From Anaerotruncus sp. G3(2012) (GTDB lineage Bacteria; Bacillota; Clostridia; Oscillospirales; Ruminococcaceae): 64,000 bases of DNA. The DNA lies in assembly GCF_000403395.2 (NCBI RefSeq), contig NZ_KE159675.1:230297-294296 (forward strand), read 5' to 3'. Positions 16,627 to 27,640 of this stretch are shown here, in pieces; the first letter of the stretch is position 1; the number at the start of each line of letters is the position of its first letter. Position numbers and translations under genes: made by a program. Under the pieces are notes generated by a model. It saw only the letters and a list, made by a program, of their open reading frames with translations. It ran no database searches and was not told where the DNA came from.

Positions 16627-16957
16627 ATCATCACCTTTTTCCGCCGTTCGGCAGGTATCTGGTCAGGGACTGCTTGAAAAATCGGGACAGCCGCTTTTTC
16701 TGCCAAAAGCGGCATCTGCTGTATCAAAGAATGCGCGGAGTACGCCAGATATTCCCGCGCTTTTTCCTTGCGGCCGCTCGTTTTTACCAAGCATCCACCA
16801 TTTCTCTCGCTGCTTATTTTATCCCGCCGCCGCTGCAGCGGTGCAGCCCTCGAAAGGGCTGGCGAAGCGTTTATGCAAATGGGGCGGCTGGGGGACCGTC
16901 AGGGCGCTTTCCAGGAAAGGATGCAGGATCTATTATACGCCGAACCGCGCCGGCAAG
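16627..16957. other. Intergenic gap between DUF1385 and a histidine kinase
   Basis: No supported gene. A perfect 9-bp inverted repeat, GCCGCTTTT / AAAAGCGGC, lies near 16694-16717 and would form a hairpin in the DUF1385 leader or the kinase 3' end. An open minus-strand frame at 16572-16790 overlaps the DUF1385 start and has no ribosome binding site. Confidence 0.5.
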
Positions 16958-18364
16958 TCAACCCTGCCCGACCGGCAGCCGGATGGTCACCCGGGTGCCG
17001 ACCGTCTCCTTTGAGGTGATCTCGAGCGAGCCGCCATGCATCGAGACGATCTCGTCCGCCATCGCAAGACCGATCCCTGAGCCGCGCCGGGTCGCGTTCG
17101 CCTTGAAAAATTTTTCCTTGATCCGGGGAAGGTCGGCTTCCCGGATGCCGCATCCGGTGTCCGCCACCTCGATACAGGTCATCCCTTCCGACAACCTGGC
17201 CTGGATGGTGATGGTGTCCCCTTTGTCGGAATATTTCAGGGCATTGTCGATGATGTTGACAAACACCTGGCGCAGCCGGTTACGGTCGCCGTAAAAAGGA
17301 GCGATCAGGTCCGGTTCCTCATAGACAAGCTGTTTGCTTTCATGTTTTGCACGCTCTTCGTACATCATCACAGCATCCGAAAGCTCGGCGATCAGGTCGA
17401 GATTCTCCCGGATCAGCTGGATGCGGCCGCTCTGAAGCCGGCTGAAATCGAGCAGCTCCTCGACCATCTGCGTCAGGCGCTCGGTCTCCCCGTTGATGAC
17501 CCGCATCCCCTTCCCGAGGGTTTCCCGGTCGATCTCCTCGTGCATGTCGTTCAGCGTTTCCGCCCAGCCCTTGATCGCGGTCAGCGGGGTGCGCAGTTCG
17601 TGTGAAACCGACGAGATAAAATCGTTTTTCATCCGTTCGTTGGCCGAAAGTTCCTCGGCCATATAGTTGATGGTATCACAGAGCTCGCCGATCTCGTCGT
17701 CGTTCTTTTTGTGCAGGCGTGCCCCGAAATCCCCCTGAGCGATCTTGCGAGCGGTTGCGCCGATCTCGCCTACTGGATTGACGATCGAGTTGATAAAATA
17801 GGAGCTGGAGAAGATCACGAAAAACAGGATCGCCACACACACAAGGGTGATAACGAGGATAAACAGGATGATCTGCTGGTCAATCCGGTCGAGTGAAACC
17901 GCGATCCGCATGGCCGCGAGCTGTTCCCCGACAACCGGGGAGATCACGGTAATGGCCATGATCTTCTCGCCGTTGACGACATCGACCATTTCGGCTGTGC
18001 CGCTGTTCGAGCGCAGCGCCTCAGTGAAATCGGGCATATAGACCTCATTGCCCGGTTCAAACCCACTCGACGTAAAGGTGACCTTGCCGTTGATGTCGAT
18101 TGCCATCAGTTCCATCCGTTCGCGCTCCTGGAAGTTTTCGACCAGCGTGCGCACCTGCGAGGCAAAGACCGCAGAACTGTCCTCCGCATAGGAGGTGAGC
18201 TGGCTGGTGATCACGCTTGACTGTGCCAGAATCGTTGAACGCACCGAGCTGTAGTAAAATTCCCGGATGCCAAACGCAAAGATGACTTCCAGCGCGATCA
18301 GGATCACCAGAATGACCCCCAGATTGTTGAAAAGCCATCGTTTCGTGATCTTTTTGACAGCCAT
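16958..18364 (-). CDS. Sensor histidine kinase with HAMP domain
   Basis: 468 residues. Membrane helices at about 10-33 and 160-185 enclose a sensor of ~125 residues; HAMP follows (IVNPVGEIGATARKIAQGDFGARL), then the H-box FISSVSHELRTPLTAIKG with H255, N-box NIIDNALKYSDKGD, and G-boxes ADTGCGIREADLPRIKEKFFKAN and GSGIGLAMADEIVSMHGG. AAAGGAG lies 8 bases before the ATG at 18364. It is the third gene of a lipoprotein-regulator-kinase unit reading leftward, 174 bases after the regulator. Confidence 0.95.
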   Translation of the reverse strand: MAVKKITKRWLFNNLGVILVILIALEVIFAFGIREFYYSSVRSTILAQSSVITSQLTSYAEDSSAVFASQVRTLVENFQERERMELMAIDINGKVTFTSSGFEPGNEVYMPDFTEALRSNSGTAEMVDVVNGEKIMAITVISPVVGEQLAAMRIAVSLDRIDQQIILFILVITLVCVAILFFVIFSSSYFINSIVNPVGEIGATARKIAQGDFGARLHKKNDDEIGELCDTINYMAEELSANERMKNDFISSVSHELRTPLTAIKGWAETLNDMHEEIDRETLGKGMRVINGETERLTQMVEELLDFSRLQSGRIQLIRENLDLIAELSDAVMMYEERAKHESKQLVYEEPDLIAPFYGDRNRLRQVFVNIIDNALKYSDKGDTITIQARLSEGMTCIEVADTGCGIREADLPRIKEKFFKANATRRGSGIGLAMADEIVSMHGGSLEITSKETVGTRVTIRLPVGQG

Positions 18365-18538
18365 CGGGCGCACTCCTTTCTGTACAGCGGTGAGGCATCT
18401 TTTGTATGCGGCGGCTCCCTCGCCGCCAAATGCCCCCGAGCGTCAAAGCTGCGCGAGAATACGGAAAACAGAAACTGTTTTGGCTGGGATGGGGACGTTT
18501 TGCACTTGTAAAGCCGGCCCGGAACCAAGCTTACGCTG

Positions 18539-19240
18539 TCACTGGACCCACTTGTAGCCGAAGCCCCAGACGGTGAGCAGATGTTTGGGGCTGGATGGTT
18601 CATCTTCGAGCTTCATGCGCAGCCGCCGCACGTTGACATCCACAATTTTGATGTCCCCGAAGTACCCCTCGCCCCAGACCTTATCCAGAATCTCCTGCCG
18701 CCCCAGCGCGGTGTTGGGGTTGTGGAAAAAAAACTCAAGGATCTGGTATTCCACCTGGGTCAGCTCGATCGCCTTGCCGTTTTTGGTGAGGGTGCGGCTC
18801 TTGGTATTGAGTACAAACGGTCCGGAAGCCATCTCGCTGACCACCGGGGCCTGTGCCTTTTCCGCCGCCATCGTGACCCGGCGATGGATCGCATCGACCC
18901 GCGCGACCAGTTCGGACGGGGAGAACGGTTTGGTGACATAATCATCCGCGCCGATCATCAGGCCGTTGACCTTGTCCATCTCCTGGCTTTTGGCGGTGAG
19001 CATGATAATGCCGATCGACTGGTTTTTCTCCCGCATCCGGCGGCAGACCTCGAATCCGTCGATGCCCGGCATCATAACATCGAGTAGAGCAACATCGAAA
19101 TAATACGGATTGCGATCGAAAACAAGCATTGCCTCTTCCCCACTGGGGACATCGACGACCTCATAACCCGAACGTTTGAGGTTGATAACTTCAAAATCGC
19201 GGATGACATCTTCGTCCTCAACGACCAGAATACGCTTCAT
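18539..19240 (-). CDS. OmpR/PhoB-family response regulator
   Basis: 233 residues. Receiver with VVEDEDV, phosphoacceptor D54 in LLDVMMPGIDG and YVTKPFSPSEL; C-terminal winged helix (LTQVEYQILEFFFHNPNTALGRQEILDKVWGEGYFGDIKIVDVNVRRLRMKLE). The frame opens 18 codons upstream, but MKRILVVED at 19240 begins the conserved fold and has AAAGGTGG before it. It pairs with the kinase downstream and follows the lipoprotein gene after 57 bases. Confidence 0.95.
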   Translation of the reverse strand: MKRILVVEDEDVIRDFEVINLKRSGYEVVDVPSGEEAMLVFDRNPYYFDVALLDVMMPGIDGFEVCRRMREKNQSIGIIMLTAKSQEMDKVNGLMIGADDYVTKPFSPSELVARVDAIHRRVTMAAEKAQAPVVSEMASGPFVLNTKSRTLTKNGKAIELTQVEYQILEFFFHNPNTALGRQEILDKVWGEGYFGDIKIVDVNVRRLRMKLEDEPSSPKHLLTVWGFGYKWVQ

Positions 19241-19297
19241 AAACCGGAAAACCACCTTTCTGTTGGAAGATTGGGGGCCTGCTTTTTCAGACAACCC

Positions 19298-20725
19298 CTA
19301 GATGAGGGAAAACAGTTCGTCTTTCAGCACCTCAGCGGTAACGGCAAGTGTGCTGTTGGGCGTCTCCGGGACATACCCATAATAGCTGAATGCCCCGCGC
19401 GGCTCGCATAGCCGGATGTAGCTTTCGAGGAATTTGTCCTGATAATCCGAGGTGCTCACCACCCGGATCCGCGCCAGCTCCCCCGAAAGGGCTTCAAGCG
19501 GCCGGCGCAGGGTGTCGTTGTAGACAATAAAAATCCATTCACCGTTTTCAATCTGGTTGACCACCGTGACAGTATCGATCCACTCGGGCGGGAACTCGAC
19601 CCGGTAACCCGCCTGCCGGTTAAATGCACCGGCGAATACCCGTTCCAGGGCGTCTTCGGAAAACCGGTGGAACTCGGTCAGATAAATCCGCTCGGATTCG
19701 TCGCTGACCCGGTCTTCATAACCGGGAAGGGGACGGGCGGTCGGGATTTCGACCACCGAATCGCCGTCCACATCCATGCAGACCGGCGCGGGCGGCTCCC
19801 CGGAGGAGACGGTGTTGGACCGGCGGGTCTGTTCATAGAGGGAAGGCCGGGATTCTTCGGTCACCGGGTCAGGGCCAGGCTGTTCCATCTCTTGAAAAAT
19901 GACCGGGGTCAGGGAACCGGCTTCCATTGTGAAAACCTCGGTCACAAGTTCGTTTCCGGCAAGCAGCTCGTCGATGAAGATGCAGAGCCGGCCGTCTGTG
20001 GGGAACAGCCTGCCCGCGGCCGCCCCCGCAAACTGGACGATCGAGTCCGAAAGCGGCAGGTCATCTGTCACCCCGACGTTGTAGCCGATGTACGAAACCA
20101 TCTTGATCCAGGAGGAGTTGGTGTTGTGGGTCAGCAGGAAAATGTCATCCAGGCCGTCGTTGTCAAGATCGCTGATGAGATAGCGGTTGAAGGACACATC
20201 CTCCGAATGGCTCAAAAGGCTGTTCAGATGGGGGCGGCTCCCTTTCAGGGTGTCGTAGGTGTAGACGCCGAGCGTCATCTTCTCCTCATCGGGGTTGCTC
20301 CAGCCGATCACAATATCCGGAGAGCTGCGGCCCGATATGTTGGCAAATGCGATGAAATCAATGTCCTTGTCCGCGCCCGCGATCTCACAGGGGGAGTACC
20401 ACTGCCCGGATGGGTCGCGGTCCAGCAGGCAGGCGCGGGTATAGTCGTTCGAATCGGTCGCATAAAAGGCAATCGCTTCTTCGTCACCGTCCTGATCGAG
20501 GTCATAAAAGACAAACGCCGAGCGGTAGTCACCGCTTTTGGGGTATTTCAGAATCGGGTTCGCAGTGACCGCAGCGGCAGACAGCGCCTCCTCAATCTCC
20601 TTCTGCCCGGCGGTCAGGCGGGGTGGGCTCATCAGGTTTTCAAGCACCGGATCAAAGCCATTGCAGGAGGACAGGGTCAGACAGAGGGACAGTGCCGCCG
20701 CAATGCGCAGCAGTTTTTGGACCAT
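19298..20725 (-). CDS. Lipoprotein with FG-GAP-like DxDxDG repeats, function unknown
   Basis: 475 residues. Signal peptide ending in the lipobox LTLSSC (C21). The body holds two calcium-loop-like motifs inside hydrophobic strands, FYDLDQDGDEEAIAFY (about 75-90) and ISDLDNDGLDDIFLLT (about 195-210), plus a weaker FANISGRSSPDIVIGW, as in integrin-like beta-propeller (FG-GAP/VCBS) proteins. It is anchored outside the membrane. Being first in a leftward unit with a two-component system, it may act as its accessory sensor; that is inference. No known family name is assigned. Confidence 0.75.
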   Translation of the reverse strand: MVQKLLRIAAALSLCLTLSSCNGFDPVLENLMSPPRLTAGQKEIEEALSAAAVTANPILKYPKSGDYRSAFVFYDLDQDGDEEAIAFYATDSNDYTRACLLDRDPSGQWYSPCEIAGADKDIDFIAFANISGRSSPDIVIGWSNPDEEKMTLGVYTYDTLKGSRPHLNSLLSHSEDVSFNRYLISDLDNDGLDDIFLLTHNTNSSWIKMVSYIGYNVGVTDDLPLSDSIVQFAGAAAGRLFPTDGRLCIFIDELLAGNELVTEVFTMEAGSLTPVIFQEMEQPGPDPVTEESRPSLYEQTRRSNTVSSGEPPAPVCMDVDGDSVVEIPTARPLPGYEDRVSDESERIYLTEFHRFSEDALERVFAGAFNRQAGYRVEFPPEWIDTVTVVNQIENGEWIFIVYNDTLRRPLEALSGELARIRVVSTSDYQDKFLESYIRLCEPRGAFSYYGYVPETPNSTLAVTAEVLKDELFSLI

Positions 20726-20923
20726 CGGCCTTTCCTCCTTCCCCGAGCCGGTATGCTTTGTGTGCTGGCGGGCAAAAGCCTGCCGCTGGGAGCCATGTGT
20801 TTGTGTTTCAGTGCTTTATCTATAGTATGATACACCAGTTTGATTTTATAGCAAAACCACCGATCTGTCAATGTCGGGACAGTCCCCTTTTCCCGTGGTT
20901 ACAGGCGGTTCTGGCGGTATATC

Positions 20924-20952
20924 TTGCGATCGGCCGCGGCATGTCCTATAAT
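20924..20952 (+). promoter_or_regulatory. Promoter of the decayed GNAT-type gene
   Basis: TTGCGA (20924-20929), 17-base spacer, TATAAT (20947-20952), 22 bases before the ATG at 20975. Confidence 0.7.
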
Positions 20953-21287
20953 GGGGAGAAGGGAGGAAGGACGGATGAAAGAGCTTATAAAAGACAAAAT
21001 CGAGGAGCTGCTGTCAAAGGAGTATGCCTGCAGCCGGGCGGAATTAAACGGAAAACAGACGGTCTATTCGGTGCACCCTGAGGAAGGGCAGCGCATCCTA
21101 AAACTGCTGGCATATCGGAACTGTGTGGTCATTTGTACCTCAAAAGACCTGCATAAAAAGGTCCGGGAACTCTTACAGGGCAAAAGCAGGGACGAAATGT
21201 TTGAGGTCCCGCTTTATAATGTCCGCTTTTTTGGGCTGGTCAAGCGTTTATTGGCATCTCTGGAAACGGATGCCGCTGCGGGCAGTC

Positions 21288-24014
<2,727 letters not shown>

Positions 24015-24638
24015 TTGAAAAAATTAGCGGTTTTACTTGCCCTGCTCACCCTGCTGACCGCGTGCAGCAGCACCGCAGCCCTTTCCGAATCCTCTGGACA
24101 GCCCCAGTCCTCCTCCGTACAGACAGCGCCGGATGGGGAAACCAATGGGAGCAGCATGTCTCAGGTGCTGTCCGCCGAATCCCCTTCGGACGGTGCGGGA
24201 TTCCAGAGCGCAGTGGAAGAACAGATTATCGAAAAAATCAATGCCGAGCGCGCCCGGATCGGGCTGAATGAGCTGGTCTTTATGGAGGAACTTCAGGAAG
24301 GCGCACGCATCCGCAGCAAGGAGCTGTTTGACAGTGACACCTTTGCCCACCGCCGCCCGGATGACCGCAGCTGGTTTACGGTCCTTCAGGATGATGTGCC
24401 AGTCGCGTATGACAAGCTTGCGGGTGAAAACCTCTGTACCACCAGATATGACGACCCAAACTGCAATGATGCACTTTCCGCTGACTTCTGGTTCGATGAG
24501 TGGGTCGAGAGCCAGTCCCACTACGAGAACATGATCAAAGAGGGCTATACCCATGTTGGGGTCGGCGTTTATGTCGGGGAGCGCAACGGCTATACCCATG
24601 GCTATGCCTGCACCCTTTTCGCCAAAATGCCGGAATAG
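24015..24638 (+). CDS. CAP/SCP-domain lipoprotein
   Basis: 207 residues from a TTG with AAGGAG 8 bases before. Signal peptide with lipobox LLTAC (C17), a Ser/Gly-rich linker to about residue 65, then a CAP domain: IIEKINAERARIGLNELVFMEELQEGARIRSKEL, FAHRRPDD, GENL and HYENMIKEGYTHVGVGVY, with His residues of the CAP cavity. Anchored outside the membrane; bacterial CAP lipoproteins have no firmly established reaction. It is monocistronic, closed by a strong terminator. Confidence 0.9.
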   Translation: MKKLAVLLALLTLLTACSSTAALSESSGQPQSSSVQTAPDGETNGSSMSQVLSAESPSDGAGFQSAVEEQIIEKINAERARIGLNELVFMEELQEGARIRSKELFDSDTFAHRRPDDRSWFTVLQDDVPVAYDKLAGENLCTTRYDDPNCNDALSADFWFDEWVESQSHYENMIKEGYTHVGVGVYVGERNGYTHGYACTLFAKMPE

Positions 24639-24666
24639 GAGCCTGCCAAAACCAGGGATGCTGATG

Positions 24667-24702
24667 GCACCGCGAGCGTATGAACGCTTGCGGTGCTTTT
24701 TT
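24667..24702 (+). terminator. Terminator of the CAP lipoprotein gene
   Basis: GCACCGCGAGCGT and ACGCTTGCGGTGC pair around a 4-base loop and are followed by TTTTTT (24697-24702). Confidence 0.92.
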
Positions 24703-24738
24703 CCGCCCCGCATCCCTGTGCATTACCGAAACCGGCGC

Positions 24739-24770
24739 CCCAGTTCTTTTGCGTCTGGAAAAGAACTGGG
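24739..24770. repeat. Perfect 12-bp inverted repeat
   Basis: CCCAGTTCTTTT and AAAAGAACTGGG around an 8-base loop, directly upstream of the DUF1294 promoter. Possible hairpin or operator. Confidence 0.6.
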
Positions 24771-24772
24771 CG

Positions 24773-24826
24773 TTGTGGTCTGGATAAATTTGTGATATAA
24801 TGGTTACAAGCGGCCATTATATCACA
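24773..24826 (+). promoter_or_regulatory. DUF1294 promoter embedded in a palindrome
   Basis: TTGTGG (24773-24778), 17-base spacer, TATAAT (24796-24801). The -10 lies in the left arm of a perfect 13-bp inverted repeat, TGTGATATAATGG (24791-24803) and its complement (24814-24826), so the opposite strand carries an identical -10. Confidence 0.65.
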
Positions 24827-24944
24827 ATTATCTGTGGCCCCGGACAGCCGGCGGGGCGGGTACCCGCGGCCATCCGGACGTTCAAAGAAGAAAGGCCGGA
24901 TAAAGGTTCCGGCAGGCGGCAGGAAGGAAAAGAGGGGGCTTGAG

Positions 24945-25223
24945 ATGGAATGGGGGATGGCCTGCGGGCTGGGGTATCTGCTGGCGGTTAATCTGGCGGG
25001 GCTGCTCCTCTGCGGAGTGGACAAGCGCAGAGCGAAACGGAAACGCTGGCGGATTCCGGAGCGCAGTTTTTTTCTGACCGCGCTGCTTGGCGGCGGGCCG
25101 GGTGTCTGGGCAGGGATGTACCTGTTCCGCCATAAAACAAAACACTGGTATTTTGTGTGGGGCATACCGCTGATTACGTTGGCGGAGGCCGCTATACTGA
25201 TATGGCTTTTCTGGAGACACTGA
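24945..25223 (+). CDS. DUF1294 small membrane protein
   Basis: 92 residues. LAVNLAGLLLCGVDKRRAKRKRWRIPERSFFLTALLGGGPGVWAGMYLFRHKTKH is the DUF1294 signature: a membrane helix, a basic loop with DK..A, a glycine-rich GGGPG segment, then another two helices. AAGGAAAAGAGGGGG precedes the ATG at 24945. Function unknown. It lies 18 bases before phosphofructokinase and probably shares its transcript. Confidence 0.88.
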   Translation: MEWGMACGLGYLLAVNLAGLLLCGVDKRRAKRKRWRIPERSFFLTALLGGGPGVWAGMYLFRHKTKHWYFVWGIPLITLAEAAILIWLFWRH

Positions 25224-25241
25224 AGACAGGAGGAATGGAAC

Positions 25242-26315
25242 ATGGCAAAAAGAATCGGTATTTTGACGGCGGGCGGGGACTGCCCTGGGCTGAACGCGAC
25301 CATCCGCGGGGTGGCGAAAGCAATGTACCAGAAGATGGACGATGTGCAGATGGTGGGGATTGTCGATGGGTATAAGGGCCTGATCGAAGGGGAATACCAC
25401 GAGATGAAGCCATCCGATTTCTCCGGAATCCTCACCCAGGGCGGCACCATCCTCGGCACTGCGCGCACCCCCTATAAAAGCATGAAGGTTGTCGAGAACG
25501 AGGTGGACAAGGTTGCACAGATGAAGGAAAACTACAAGCGGATGAAGCTCGACTGCCTGCTTACGCTCGGGGGAAACGGCACTCACAAGACCGCCAACCT
25601 GCTCTCGCAGGAGGGAATGAACATTATCGGGCTTCCCAAGACGATTGACAACGACATCTGGGGCACCGATGTGACGTTTGGGTTCCACACTGCGGTGGAT
25701 ATCGGCACCGAGGTCGTTGACCGGATCCACACCACCGCCAGCAGCCACAAACGGGTCATGGTCATTGAGATCATGGGAAACAAGGCTGGGTGGCTCACCC
25801 TCTATACCGGGATTGCGGGCGGTGCGGACATCATCCTGATCCCGGAAATCCCCTATGACATAAAAAAAGTGATTAAGGCGGTGGAGCGGCGCGCCAATGA
25901 TGGCAAGAGCTTTTCGATCATTGCGGTGGCAGAAGGAGCCTTCGACACTGCTGAGGCCAAAATGAAAAAGAAGGAGCGCTCCGAGCGGCGGGCAGCCGCA
26001 GGTGAGACCACCGCTACCAACCGGATTGCGCGCCAGATCGCTGAGGCGACCGGCTTTGATACCCGTGTGGTGGTGCCGGGGCACTACCTGCGCGGCGGTT
26101 CTCCCTCGTCTTATGACAGGGTTCTCGCTTCCCAGTTTGGCGTATATGCCGCCGAGCTGGTCAGCAAGAAGATATTCGGGGTCGCGGTCGCGGAGCAGAA
26201 CAACCGGGTAATGCATAACAGCCTCTCCGATGTAGCGGGCAAGACCAAATTTGTCACCCCGGACGACCAGATGGTTTTTACTGCGCGGAGCCTTGGCATC
26301 TCGTTTGGGGACTAG
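25242..26315 (+). CDS. pfkA: 6-phosphofructokinase (PfkA family)
   Basis: 357 residues. GILTAGGDCPGLNATIRGV binds nucleotide; PKTIDNDIWGTDVTFGFHTA carries the catalytic D136; MGNKAGWLTLYTGIAGGADIILIPEIP and GHYLRGGSPSSYDR bind fructose 6-phosphate. The phosphate-loop motif usually GGDGS or GGDD reads LGGNGTHKTA, with N112 in the place of the metal-binding Asp and G113 where Gly indicates ATP and Asp indicates pyrophosphate. This points to an ATP-type enzyme of a divergent clade; donor specificity needs assay. AGGAGGAA precedes the ATG. A hairpin terminator follows. Confidence 0.93.
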   Translation: MAKRIGILTAGGDCPGLNATIRGVAKAMYQKMDDVQMVGIVDGYKGLIEGEYHEMKPSDFSGILTQGGTILGTARTPYKSMKVVENEVDKVAQMKENYKRMKLDCLLTLGGNGTHKTANLLSQEGMNIIGLPKTIDNDIWGTDVTFGFHTAVDIGTEVVDRIHTTASSHKRVMVIEIMGNKAGWLTLYTGIAGGADIILIPEIPYDIKKVIKAVERRANDGKSFSIIAVAEGAFDTAEAKMKKKERSERRAAAGETTATNRIARQIAEATGFDTRVVVPGHYLRGGSPSSYDRVLASQFGVYAAELVSKKIFGVAVAEQNNRVMHNSLSDVAGKTKFVTPDDQMVFTARSLGISFGD

Positions 26316-26337
26316 GGCCTGCCTGAATCCCCGCACA

Positions 26338-26363
26338 GGCCGGGATTTTTGTACATCCCGGCC
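26338..26363 (+). terminator. Hairpin after pfkA
   Basis: GGCCGGGAT and ATCCCGGCC pair perfectly around TTTTGTAC. The T-run lies in the loop rather than after the stem. Confidence 0.65.
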
Positions 26364-26374
26364 CGGATTTGGCA

Positions 26375-26403
26375 TTGACATTTCACAAAAAAAGCGATAT
26401 GAT
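26375..26403 (+). promoter_or_regulatory. Strong sigma-A promoter
   Basis: TTGACA (26375-26380), 17-base spacer, TATGAT (26398-26403), 47 bases before the ATG at 26451. Confidence 0.88.
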
Positions 26404-26450
26404 AAAATGCACGTGAAAATTAACAAGTGCTGTATAGGAGTCTTTTTCAG

Positions 26451-26714
26451 ATGAAACTGTTCAACCGTATTCTTCAGATGGTCTGTTTGACGGTGATCCT
26501 TTCCACCGCCGTATCCGCTTATCTCGACCCCTCGGTCATGACCTATACCATCCAGGTGGTAGCAGGTGTCATTGTTGCAGTGGGTGCAGTCATCGGCATC
26601 TATTGGCGCAGGGCCAAGAAAAAGGTGCAGGACAAGCTGGGCATTGATGAAAATGCCAAAAAAGAAGTCGAAGAGGATGTTATCGCATTTACCGAAACTT
26701 CCGACGAAAAATAA
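26451..26714 (+). CDS. Small YLDP-type membrane protein
   Basis: 87 residues. Hydrophobic N-terminus (MVCLTVILSTAVSA), then AYLDPSVMTYTIQVVAGVIVAVGAVIGIYWRRAKKKVQ, a second membrane helix with a basic stop-transfer, and an acidic tail (IDENAKKEVEEDVIAF). Small proteins with the YLDP motif before a helix are widespread in Clostridia but have no known function. TAGGAG and a consensus promoter lie upstream, and a terminator follows, so the gene is a single-gene unit with apparently strong expression. Confidence 0.8.
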   Translation: MKLFNRILQMVCLTVILSTAVSAYLDPSVMTYTIQVVAGVIVAVGAVIGIYWRRAKKKVQDKLGIDENAKKEVEEDVIAFTETSDEK

Positions 26715-26775
26715 GACGTATGCATCCAATCCATGGTTCTGCTGCTGGCAGTGCCATGGATTCCAGCGTGTGTAC

Positions 26776-26810
26776 CTGGCGCAGGAGAGGGATTCCAGCG
26801 CCAGTTTTTT
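26776..26810 (+). terminator. Terminator after the YLDP-type gene
   Basis: CTGGCGC (26776-26782) pairs with GCGCCAG (26798-26804), followed by TTTTTT. A second inverted repeat, AATCCATGG/CCATGGATT, lies just upstream. Confidence 0.85.
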
Positions 26811-26884
26811 GTATCGCCGAACCATTTTAAATCGTCCGCAGGGTGTGGTATTTGGCCGCCCCTGATACGGCTGGGGGAAAGCCT

Positions 26885-27511
26885 ATGATCGAATATACAA
26901 CGGTCCGTTCGGACGCTTCGGACGAATTCACCGAACGGCGCTCCCGGTTCATCGGGTACATCCGGCCGGCGCGCACCGAAGAGGAAGCTGTGGCGTTCAT
27001 CAATGAGAAAAAGTCTGCGCACTGGGATGCTGCCCACAACGTTTATGCCTATATCCTGCGGGAAGGGCAGACCCGGCGTTATTCGGATGACGGAGAGCCG
27101 CAGGGCACCGCCGGGATGCCGGTGCTCGATGTGCTGCAAAAGGAGGGGCTGACCGACATCGTAGTGGTGGTGACCCGTTATTTTGGCGGGATTCTGCTGG
27201 GCGCGGGCGGATTGGTACGCGCCTATTCGCATGGGGCAAAGCTCGCGGTCGATGCGGCGGAGCGGATGACAGTGAGCGAATGCACCGAGCTGGCGTTGGA
27301 ATTCGGCTACGACCTTTATGGGAAAATCTCCTATATTTTGCCCAAATATCACGCCCGGACGACCTTTTCCGACTTTGGTGCAGTGGTACGGTTACAGATC
27401 CTGCTGCGGGACTGCGACCTCCCACCGTTTGAAAAGGAGCTTACCGAGCTGACTGCGGCGCAGGTGGTACCGCAGGCCATCGAAAAACGGTTTGCATGTA
27501 TCGAAGGGTAA
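26885..27511 (+). CDS. yigZ: YigZ/IMPACT family protein
   Basis: 208 residues. FTERRSRFIGYIRPARTEEEAVAFINEKKSAHWDAAHNVYAYIL, YSDDGEPQGTAGMPVLDVL and VVVVTRYFGGILLGAGGLVRAYS are the UPF0029 (IMPACT/YigZ) core; the C-terminal ~70 residues form the DUF1949-like ferredoxin fold. Eukaryotic relatives bind GCN1; the bacterial role is unknown. The ATG at 26885 starts the conserved part; GGGGGAAAGCC stands before it. Confidence 0.92.
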   Translation: MIEYTTVRSDASDEFTERRSRFIGYIRPARTEEEAVAFINEKKSAHWDAAHNVYAYILREGQTRRYSDDGEPQGTAGMPVLDVLQKEGLTDIVVVVTRYFGGILLGAGGLVRAYSHGAKLAVDAAERMTVSECTELALEFGYDLYGKISYILPKYHARTTFSDFGAVVRLQILLRDCDLPPFEKELTELTAAQVVPQAIEKRFACIEG

Positions 27512-27640
27512 GCCGGTCGATTCCTGTCTTTTGCAAGAAATTTTTGCATAGGGCAGGAATTTTTCTTTTGGCGGAGTATAATATATTAGAGCGAAACCGG
27601 GAACCGGCCGAATGACAGCATTCAGGAAGGGTGGACAGCC

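Noticed and set aside
16572-16790. 72-codon minus-strand frame upstream of and overlapping DUF1385
   Set aside because: No ribosome binding site, overlaps the DUF1385 start in another frame, and no domain is recognised.
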